DNA from: Aselliscus stoliczkanus
Taxonomy: Eukaryota; Chordata; Mammalia; Chiroptera; Hipposideridae
NCBI GenBank assembly: GCA_033961575.1
Contig: CM066737.1
Coordinates: 45,608,771 to 45,672,770 of the forward strand
Reading direction: 5' to 3'
Length of the DNA stretch: 64,000 nucleotides
Both the position numbers and the translations under genes were made by a program. The notes below the pieces were generated by a model. That model saw nothing but the letters and a program-made list of their open reading frames with translations. It was not told the origin of the DNA and searched no databases. Positions 56,577 to 64,000 of this stretch are shown in pieces; the stretch's first letter is position 1; each line of letters starts with the position of its first letter.

Positions 56577-57008
56577 GCCAACAAATAAAGACTTCTGAGC
56601 TTTCCCATTAGTACTCAAAGATTTCTGTCATTTCTCTATTTAGCTTCTTCAGTATTTGAAAGCTCTGTGGTAATTATATAACTCTTCTTTTCAAAATCAT
56701 AAATATTACACAGTTATGTTTTGTTTTCCTTTATTGTATATTTTTATGTTCTGTCAACTACTCTCAGGGTAACCCTGTGAGGGTAACTCACTGACCTGAA
56801 AAAACACATTATAAACCAGTGTGAGATGTGTCTAGTTGACTAATCAGGGTAAGAAAGACACAGATGACATTTGAGAATAATTTGCATCAGAGTGGATATC
56901 CACAAGGCGGATGGTGAATGGCTCTGAAAGGCAGATTTAATTTATTTACACCTCGTTTTTTAGTTTCTGTAATTTTAATTAAAGTGAGTAAAAACAAACA
57001 AACAAAAA
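56577..57008 (+). mobile_element. Unidentified 430-bp insert in L1 ORF2
   Basis: Non-L1 sequence splits the L1 between CAAAGAACTGGAAAT and AGAAATAGAAATAAACTACC. It has an A-rich right end (GTGAGTAAAAACAAACAAACAAAAA) with ATTAAA about 15 bp upstream. Only GAAAT is repeated at both edges. It could be a retrocopy of a non-coding transcript or an unrecognised repeat. No coding frame seen. Confidence 0.65.
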
Positions 57009-57654
57009 GAAATAGAAATAAACTACCTTAGGACCCAGCAATTCCACTCTTAGGTATCTATCCAGAGAAACTCAAGATGCTAATTCAAAAAATATGTGCT
57101 CCCCTATGTTTATTGCAGTGCCATTTACAATAGCCAAGACTTGGAAACAAACAAAATGTCTATCAGTGGATGACTGGATTAAGAAACTGTGGTACATTTA
57201 TACAATGACGTATTACTCCGCTATAAAGAACAATGAAATCGTACCATTTGCAATGATATGGATGGACCTAGAGACTATTATATGTTAAGTGAAATAAGTC
57301 AGTTGGGGAAAGACAAATACCACATGAACTCAATTATATGTGGAATCTAAAGAACTGAATAAATGAGCAAAGTAAACAGAAATAGACTCAGAAATACACA
57401 GAAAAACCTGATAGTTGCTAGATAGGAGGGGGTAGGGGTGAGGGAGAAGGGGAAGGGATTAGACAGCATAAATTGGTAACTACAATATTGCCACAGGGAT
57501 ATGAAAGACAGTTTGGGGAATGCAATCAATAATGTAAATATTTTGTAGGGTGTGAGATGGACATATGTCTGGTTAGGGAGACCACTTCATGGACAGCGTA
57601 GAGGCTTGACCACTTCACTGTATACCTGAAGCTCAAGTTGAATAATATTATATG

Positions 57655-57656
57655 TG

Positions 57657-57711
<55 letters not shown>
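57655..57711. repeat. (TA)n microsatellite in the L1 3'UTR
   Basis: About 25 TA units at the same 3'UTR position as the (TA)n of 23752-23800. The L1 3'UTR therefore carries an intrinsic TA-rich spot that expands. Confidence 0.92.
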
Positions 57712-57713
<2 letters not shown>

Positions 57714-57885
57714 CAGGATGTGTGATATAGTGTGGGGAGTGGAGTCAATGGAATTGTAATAGATATCTATGATGTCCGGAGGGCGGTGGATTGGGGGAGA
57801 CGGATTCTCACTTTGTGAAGTGTTAAAAGTAAAAAAAATAGCATTGTTTTGTACACCTGAAGCTAATAAAAAAATTAAACAAAAG

Positions 57886-58363
57886 AATTAAAATGTTACA
57901 AGAAAGCATAACTGTCATCTTTATTTACTTGACAATTGTAAAAACAATATTAGGAATCTTCTGTGAGTAGCTATAGCTGGTCATTCAAAATCCAGAAAAA
58001 TACTATCAGGGTAGTATGATATTGTGCCGAAAAATAATCACCTTGATTTTTTCTGAGTGTGTCTTTCTTGATGAGGTATATGTGAGGGCATTTACTTCTT
58101 CTTTAAGAGAAAAATGATTAAACCTCTCATATAATTTTTACTTTCTAGCATATTTTTTTTCAAATCAACACATATGCATTGCTTTTTTCCTGCCAGATTT
58201 GTTAAGTATAAATAATACCTGTACCAAAGGACTGCTCTGAGGATTTGATGAACAATATAAGTAAAAATACTAAATCTGAAATCTTCTATTATTTGTGTGA
58301 CAAAACAAAGCAGACTGGAAAAGAGCTTAGGTTTTGAGGGTGAATCCAAAGTCTCTCCATGGT
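57886..58363. other. Mostly unclassified; possible MIR piece
   Basis: Single-copy-looking. At 58200-58270, AATAATACCTGTACC, then CTGCTCTGAGGATTTGATGAACAATATAAG resembles the MIR centre (ataatacctacc / gttgtgaggattaaatgag). Confidence 0.45.
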
Positions 58364-58377
58364 AAAACATGAACCTA

Positions 58378-59123
58378 ATTTGAAAAATACATGCACCCCT
58401 ATTTTTATTGCAGCACTATTCACAATAGCCAAGACATGGAAACAACCAAAATGCCCATCGATAGACAATTAGATTAAGAAACAGTGGTACATTTATACAA
58501 TGGAGTATTACTCCGTCATGAAAAACAATAAGATTTTATAATTTGCAACAACCTGGATGGACCTAGAGAATATTATGCTAAGTGAAATAAGTCAGACTGA
58601 GCAAAACAAATACCATATGATCTCACTTCTATGTGGAATCTAAACAACAGAGTAAATGAGCAAACTAAACAGAAATAGACTAAGAGATACAGAGAAAAAA
58701 CTGATGTTTGCTAGATGGGAGGGGGATGGGGATGAGGAAGATGATGAAGAGAATAGAAAGTGCAAATTAGTAGTCATGATATAATCATGGGGATATGAAA
58801 TACAGTATGGGGAACATAATACCATTGTAAAGATTATGCAGGGTGCCAAATATGCACTTGCCTATCAGGGAGATCAATTCATAGAATGTGTAGATGCATA
58901 ACCAATATGCTATACATCTAAAGCTAAAGTAGAATAATATTAAATGTCAACTATAACCTCCACAGGATATGAAGTATAGCATAATGAAGATAGTCAATTT
59001 TATTGTAATAGCTGTATGTGATGTTAGGGGGGAAGTAGATTCGGAGATATCACTTTGTGAGGCGTATAAATGTCTAACTCTTGCATTGCTTTGTACACCT
59101 GAAACAAATAAATACTTTTTTTT
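58378..59123 (+). mobile_element. 5'-truncated L1, ORF2 end plus 3'UTR
   Basis: TGCACCCCTATTTTTATTGCAGC ... TTTGTACACCTGAAACAAATAAATAC. Flanked by AAAACATGAACCTA (58364-58377) and AAAACCATGAATCTA (59124-59138). Confidence 0.9.
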
Positions 59124-59138
59124 AAAACCATGAATCTA

Positions 59139-59285
59139 GCTTTCCTCATCTATAAAATGTGAATAATAATAACATGTGCCTTATATAATTTTGCTTTAAG
59201 TCATAAGATTTAACTAAAGTATTTGGGATATAGCTGGACCCCAATATATATTATAGCTATCATTATTATTAATCTTATTTTTGTT
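59139..59285 (+). repeat. MIR fragment
   Basis: TTTCCTCATCTATAAAATGTGAATAATAATAACATG ... GGGATATAGCTGGACCCCAATATAT follows the MIR 3' half (tttcctcatctgtaaaatggggataataa / cacatagtaagcgctcaataa). Confidence 0.7.
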
Positions 59286-59592
59286 ATTGTTAATGTTTTA
59301 CAACATATATTAATTTCCTTAAGGTCATAACTCTGCCCCAATAGGCACGGAAAAAAGCAATAGATAAAAAGTAAGGTCGGTCTAGGTTTTATTTTGTTGT
59401 TCTATTAATTTTATTTTCTGTACTCTTATTTTTCCTATTAGCTATGACAGTTATGTACTATTAAATTAATTATTTTTTCCAAGTAATCCTAACACATGTC
59501 TATAAAACTAACTGCAAGAGAACATTCGGTAAGGCTACAAGTGCATTATAATGGCATGTGCAAATATTTTGAGTTTTTTGCTTTATTTCACA
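59286..59592. other. No recognisable feature
   Basis: AT-rich sequence. Nothing identified. Confidence 0.5.
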
Positions 59593-59614
59593 TTAAAAAA
59601 ATCATACAATTCTT

Positions 59615-60055
59615 GGCCGGCCGAGTGGTGCAATCATTAAGAGCTGGTTTTGGGATGCCAGTGGCCCTGGTTCAGTTCCCACATATGAGGGCCAATGACA
59701 CTGCCCTCTATAGCTAACAACAGCTCCACCTGGAGCTGAGCTGTGCGAGCCTCGGTAACGAGGTAGGCTGCAGGCCCTGCTGCAGTAGGCTGCCATAGGC
59801 TACAGTGAGTGGCCGGCAGCCAGCGTGAGCGGCCGGCAGCCAGCGTGAGCTGCCAATAGCTGTGGTGAGCGACCATCCAGAGGTCAGCGACCGATCTGCC
59901 TCATCCGGGAAGAGCACAATAACGATACCAACATGAGCCAGTGAAGCAATGTCCTCCACAACTAGACTGAAGAACAAAAAGACAGCAACTTGTCTGTTCC
60001 CCTTCCCGGATTCCCCAACACTGTTCCCCTCCCCCAATTCACCAATAAAATCTTA
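59615..60055 (+). mobile_element. Composite SINE, SINE-head plus long body
   Basis: Complete copy. The body carries a tandem duplication of a 21-bp GGCCGGCAGCCAGCGTGAGC unit (about 59810-59851). Ends CCAATTCACCAATAAAATCTTAAAAAA. Flanked by AAAAATCATACAATTCTT and AAAAATTATACAGTTCTT. Confidence 0.92.
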
Positions 60056-60076
60056 AAAAAAAATTATACAGTTCTT

Positions 60077-60599
60077 AAATCGTCACAGTATTTTACATTA
60101 GAATTAAGTACAATCTTAACTTCCCTCATCTCTCTTTATTCATTCAGTCACTTATATAACTAATTAGATTTTACTTATTATGTCTAAAATAATATTGTGA
60201 CTAATTTAATATAAAACTTTTAGGAGAATAAGGCACAGTAAAATATAATTGAGTAGTTTGTCATAGTGTTGCATGCTAAAAAATATTCATGAAATGTTGA
60301 TTTCAAAAATTGCCTTTATATTTTTAAATAAATAAATTTTGGTGAGGTGTTCATTTAATTTTCCTACTCTGCTTAAGCTACAGGTTGCTTACTTCACTTC
60401 CTTATAATTAAACTGAGAAAATATGTTATATTATACCCAAGAAAATACTTCCAGAATATTTATTTTGGTAGACATGGAAATACATAGTTTATATTTTCGT
60501 ATGCACGATATCTTTTAAATTGCAGATAGAAGCTTGGTTCAATGTAATACTAAAAATAATATCAAAGCTGTATAGAGATTTACAGTTCAGTAAATATTT
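60077..60599. other. No recognisable feature
   Basis: About 520 bp of AT-rich, single-copy-looking DNA. Confidence 0.55.
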
Positions 60600-60609
60600 T
60601 CCCTTTCAG

Positions 60610-61101
60610 CCTTTTTTTTCTTTTTTTTTTTTAGATTTTATTGGGGAATTGGGGGAAGGGAGCGGCATTTGGGAATTGGGGAAGGGGAACAGACAAGTTG
60701 TTGTCCTTTGTTCTTCAGTCTAGTTTTGAAGGATATTGCTTCACTGGACCATGTTGGTATTGTGATCATTGCACTCTTTCTGGCTGAGGCAGTTGGTTGC
60801 AGGCAATTGGACAGCAGCTCACGGGTGGCTGACACAGGCTGCTGGCTGCTTAGGATGGCTACCGGCCAGTCGTGCTGGCGGCCAGCCACTCATGGTAGCT
60901 TACAGCAGCTCACTGCAGCCCTACAATGTCACTGGCAACTCACGGCAGCCAAGCTCCAGGTCAAGCTGTTCTTCATCATCTTAGCTGTAGAGGGCGAAGT
61001 GTCACTGGCCCATGTGGGATCTGAACCAGTGGCCTTGCTGCTCAGAGCTTGTGCTCCCCAGCCAACTCTTAACGTACAAACCACTGGGCCAGCCCTGTAG
61101 A
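60610..61101 (-). mobile_element. Composite SINE, SINE-head plus long body, diverged head
   Basis: Begins with a T-run and the complement of the pyrimidine-rich tail, ends at the complement of the head (CACTGGGCCAGCCCTG). Flanked by TCCCTTTCAG (60600-60609 and 61102-61111). Its 5' region reads GGCCCATGTGGGATCTGAACCAGTGGCC, closer to the multi-tRNA SINE head than to the simple SINE, so it may be a recombinant. Confidence 0.85.
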
Positions 61102-61180
61102 TCCCTTTCAGTTTTTAATATTCACAAATATCTGTAAACCCGGTGCTAATGATATAATGTAGCTTAAAATACTTAGCATG

Positions 61181-61686
61181 GGGGCCGGCCGAATGGCTCA
61201 GTTGGTTAAGAGTTGGCCTAGAGAACATGCTCTGAGCACAGGGCTGCCGGTTCAATTCCCACATGGGCCAGTGAACACTGCGCCCTAGCTGACCTGTTGC
61301 TGAGCTGCCAACAGGTGGCAGGATGGCTCAGCTGGTGTAACAACAAGATGGTGGGCTATGCCAACTAAAGATTGAACTGGGCATCTTAAGCTGAACTGCC
61401 GCCCAGATGGCTCAGTGGATAGGGTGTGTGCTCTTAACAACAAGGCTGCTGGTTCGACTCCTGCATGGGATAGTGGCTATGCCCACCCACATCTAAGACT
61501 GAACACAGCACCTTGAGCTTAGAGACCACGAGCTGCTGATGGGAAGCCAGATGGCAACTGGCGCCCTCGACAATGAAGATTGAGGAACAAGAACTTGGCT
61601 GGTCCCCTCCCCTAATTCCCCAACACTGTTCCCCTCCCCCAGTTCACCAATAAAAATCTTTAAAAAAACAAGCAAGCAAGCAAACA
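61181..61686 (+). mobile_element. Long composite SINE, three tRNA-like monomers
   Basis: Near-complete copy with a GGGGCCGGCCGAATGGCTCAG start and the tail GTTCACCAATAAAAATCTTTAAAAAAAC followed by (AAGC)n. Perfect 15-bp duplication AAAATACTTAGCATG (61166-61180 and 61687-61701). Confidence 0.94.
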
Positions 61687-61813
61687 AAAATACTTAGCAT
61701 GAAAATTACTCAATATAAGTTAGTCATTCATAGAGGAGAATATAATTATTTTAGATATCCATTGATTTAACCAAAGTCACAACATTAATATAGAATTATT
61801 TAAGAATCATTCA

Positions 61814-61911
61814 ATCGTGCTGGCCGAGTGGTTAAGCACTGGCTTGGGAAGCCAGTGGCCCAGTTCGGGTCCCACATGTGACGGCCAGTGACACTCCCCT
61901 CAAAAAAAAAA
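61814..61911 (+). mobile_element. Simple tRNA-derived SINE, A-box shortened
   Basis: GTGCTGGCCGAGTGGTTAAGC lacks the NGCGNGGTGG insertion of the other copies, so its D-arm is closer to a real tRNA. Perfect 12-bp duplication AAGAATCATTCA (61802-61813 and 61912-61923). Confidence 0.93.
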
Positions 61912-61994
61912 AAGAATCATTCAGTCAAAAAGGTATAGTTTAAACAGTATTTCTTAGCCAGAATCAGAGCTAAGGATGTGAAACTATCACAATT

Positions 61995-62125
61995 CAAACA
62001 TGTATATAATTAACATATATATATATAATGTATTTAATATATATAATATATATAATATGTATTTTATATATATTATTTGTATTTATATATATATATTATA
62101 TGTATATATATATATATATATTACA
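61995..62125. repeat. (TA)n-rich microsatellite
   Basis: Interrupted TATA/ATAT runs with TGTATTT spacers. Confidence 0.9.
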
Positions 62126-63511
62126 CGTATTTTTCTATTAAACCATTTTTTATTGGTAACTAAGCAAAATATATTACAATGTTTAGTGGAGATTGTTTGG
62201 TATCTTTATATTTTACTCTAATTGCCCTTTTAGAGAATACAGAGGTTGATTACAATGGTGTATATGTGCCCCCCACTTGTGAAACCCATGTATTTACAGA
62301 GATTGTAATCTTAAGTTTTTGACCAATTGAAAATTAGACTTCACTCTCTCCCATCATAAAAAATACTTCTAAGAATATATAGAATTTAGTTTTCATTTTT
62401 ATCTTTCCTATTTTGAATGTACATTCCTTTTGAAATTAAATACATGAAAGTTAGCTTCAGCTATTACTTCAATAGCACATATTTAGCTTTCTCCTCTGTA
62501 CTTGTTCCAAAATAGGAAAACTAAAAAGTTCTTTCTCCTTATAAATAGAAGTAAGTATTAAGCTGAGAGTGTATGAGATGAAGTTAAAGTAAAATAGAAA
62601 AACGAGTAAGTCCTTAATAAATATTAAATGTCTTTATTTTAATTCCTTTTCAAGGTTTTTTCTACATAATTTTGAAGAGAAAAATATATATTTTATTAGC
62701 TAATGCAATCCTTTTGGATTCCAAAAATGATCTTGAGGTAGCATAAGGAAAGCTTTTTCTCTATAGAAGTTGGCATGACATAGTTATCCTATGTGTATTC
62801 GAAATACTAATTTAGAATACTGTACTTCCTTTCTTGCTTTATTCTGAATAGGTTAAAAATTCACATAAGCTGTGATTCTACAATTACATAGAAATCAGCA
62901 ATAAGGAATCTACAATGGTCTGAGCTAATGTGTAATTGTATAGACTTCCATAAAGACCCTCAAATATCTTTTAACATGGAATTAAAGAACAAAAACAGAG
63001 CTATTAATAAAAAGCCTGGTAAGTAAAATTCAGTTTTCCACTACCTATGTTATTAAATATTTCTCAAGGAGAAACCCACACTGAAAAAAAAGTATTCAAC
63101 CTTTATTGTATGTTTTCTTATTTAAGAAGAAAACAATAAAGTGTAGTTTGGGTACTTAGTGTTATGTGAACAAAGGGTGAGCAGCTTGCCTTTGCTATAT
63201 TTTAAATTCAGAAAAATTAGAGAGCAAAGATTTTAGATTTTTGATCTTTTATTTGGAACAATACTTCAGCACTCAGAGATACAGAAATTTGACTAAAGAG
63301 GAAAAGAAAATCAACTTTTAACAATTAGGTCAAGGACCCAGATACTACACAGTTCAAGCACTGTGTTGTGAGCATATAGACATAAATGAGGACAATTAAG
63401 ATTCATAGTTGTAAAATTCTATTTAGCATATTAAAGACAGCTTTTAAGATTTAATTATTGCCCTTTGAGATAAAGGCTAAATAGGCTATTCTTATTCATC
63501 TCATAATGTTT
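62126..63511. other. No recognisable feature
   Basis: About 1.4 kb of single-copy-looking AT-rich DNA, the longest repeat-free stretch in the right part of the window. No exon-like frame. Confidence 0.55.
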
Positions 63512-63525
63512 AAGAGTGAGGGTTA

Positions 63526-63625
63526 CACAATGTGATATATAGATTATGTATTACCGAATTGACTACCTGAAATCTATGTAACTTTAGTAACAATGGTCAC
63601 CCCAATAAACTTTAATTAAAACAAA
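63526..63625 (+). mobile_element. Extreme 5'-truncated L1 (about 100 bp)
   Basis: CACAATGTGATATATAGATTATG ... CACCCCAATAAACTTTAATTAAAAC. Flanked by AAGAGTGAGGGTTA (63512-63525) and AAGTGTGAGGGTTA (63626-63639). Confidence 0.88.
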
Positions 63626-63639
63626 AAGTGTGAGGGTTA

Positions 63640-63893
63640 TGGATGTATAGTCCATTCATTCTACAAAAATTTCCTTTTACGTTCACTTAGATGGCAACAA
63701 GAAATAAAAGTTCTTCTGAGTTATTAAAATAATATACAATTAATAAGTATGTTTTTCATTTAGGGTCTCTTACTGTTACTAATCAAGTTGATTGTAAAAA
63801 TCATAGGCACACAAAAGCACATGTGAAATGTAACCCTGTTGTATAAAATAGTCATTTTTCTTTTCATCTACATATCATTCACAAAGGTACTAT
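63640..63893. other. No recognisable feature
   Basis: Short AT-rich stretch. Nothing identified. Confidence 0.5.
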
Positions 63894-64000
63894 ACACTAT
63901 TCCCCTCTTACCCGTGGGGAATATGTTCCAAGACCCCCAGTAGATTCCTGAAACCGTGGAAGGTATTTTTTCCTACACATAAATGTTTTCACTTAAAGGA
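63894..64000 (+). mobile_element. Tigger-like DNA transposon, left end (runs off window)
   Basis: CACTATTCCCCTCTTACCCGTGGGGAATATG, then TTCCAAGACCCCCAGT, then TTCCTGAAACCGTGGA resembles the end of Tigger/pogo-type elements of placental genomes (ccccttatccgtgggg / ttccaagacccccagtgg / cctgaaaccgcgga). The other end lies beyond the window. Confidence 0.6.

Larger units (their letters stand above)
53045..57345 (+). pseudogene. L1 ORF2 remnant (endonuclease, RT, C-terminus)
   Basis: Starts MAINMYPLIITLNVNGLSVP and RKQDPCICSL. Endonuclease landmarks follow, with a MITE inserted at 53229-53307 and [14 protein letters not shown] near 53800-53840. The RT region spans 54300-55300, where the active site reads CADD directly after a stop. 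The C-terminal region reaches KLWYIYTMTYYSAIKNNE at 57150-57240, after a 430-bp insert. Numerous stops and frameshifts. Confidence 0.88.
49450..57885 (+). mobile_element. Near-full-length L1, inactive
   Basis: 5' start GCTAAGAAGATGGAATAGATG, then a 5'UTR of about 2.65 kb, ORF1 52122-53014, ORF2 53045 to about 57345, and a 3'UTR ending GTACACCTGAAGCTAATAAAAAAATTAAAC. Two small inserts break ORF2 (53229-53307 and 56577-57008), and a (TA)n run lies in the 3'UTR. The long antisense frames in the 5'UTR (for example 49907-50605) have no matching feature and are taken as chance. Confidence 0.9.

Noticed and set aside
56577..57008. Solo LTR of an endogenous retrovirus
   Set aside because: The 430-bp size and 5-bp edge repeat are suggestive, but there is no TG...CA boundary, no TATA/poly(A) arrangement and the right end is A-rich. 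I see no other retroviral sequence in the window.
49450..57885. A retrotransposition-competent L1
   Set aside because: All five long L1 copies have stops and frameshifts in both ORFs. The RT motif reads FTSD, YTDD, FPHD or CADD in four of them, and the fifth (FADD) is in a broken frame.
1..64000. A novel multi-gene system (defence, secretion or biosynthetic)
   Set aside because: No intact genes of any kind are visible; everything with coding character is an L1, mariner or processed-pseudogene remnant.

Overview
This window is gene-poor, AT-rich mammalian nuclear DNA built almost entirely from interspersed repeats. I find no intact protein-coding gene, no recognisable LTR/retroviral element, no CRISPR array and nothing prokaryotic. 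The dominant short repeat is a tRNA-derived SINE of about 100 bp (A-box near GAGTGGCGCAGTGG, B-box GGTTCGGGTCC, A-tail). It occurs with two longer composite SINEs that end in a shared CCCCAATAAAATCTTT tail. From memory this architecture resembles the Rhin-1-type SINEs of rhinolophoid bats, so a yinpterochiropteran bat is my best guess. That is inference: I could not run a repeat library.

Layout. 1-9 kb: a triplet/polypyrimidine tract, SINEs, ancient L1 and L2 tails, and a decayed 1.3-kb mariner transposon (7387-8690). 9-18 kb: an internally deleted L1 (9079-13087), an L1 tail, a composite SINE, and an L1-like element with 5'UTR, ORF1 and 3'UTR but no ORF2 (14124-17970). 19.5-27.8 kb: a near-full-length but dead L1 on the minus strand whose 5'UTR ends in about 200-bp tandem units. 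28-30 kb: a 77-bp MITE, a MIR, an ancient L1 and a twin-primed (5'-inverted) L1 tail. 31-41.8 kb: an old L1 used as a landing pad by a processed pseudogene of PDCD2, seven simple SINEs, three composite SINEs and an L1 tail. 41.8-48.2 kb: a further 5'-truncated L1 split by 1.3 kb of foreign sequence, then a second, internally deleted mariner copy (48262-48832). 49.4-57.9 kb: another near-full-length dead L1, containing a 79-bp mariner-type MITE and a 430-bp unidentified insert. 58-64 kb: L1 tails, MIR pieces, composite SINEs, single-copy AT-rich DNA and the start of a Tigger-like DNA transposon at the right edge.

How the parts relate. L1s supplied the retrotransposition machinery. The SINEs, the PDCD2 retrocopy and a small 3'UTR retrocopy carry target-site duplications typical of L1-driven insertion. 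No L1 here could still move: all ORFs are broken, and the reverse transcriptase active-site motif is altered in four of the five long copies. The best leads are the ORF2-less (HAL1-like) element, the modular SINE families, the two MITEs, a probable SINE 3' transduction, a ladder of insertions at one target motif, and the PDCD2 retrocopy that seems to record a cryptic splice. I did not find a new multi-gene system, and I do not think the window contains one.
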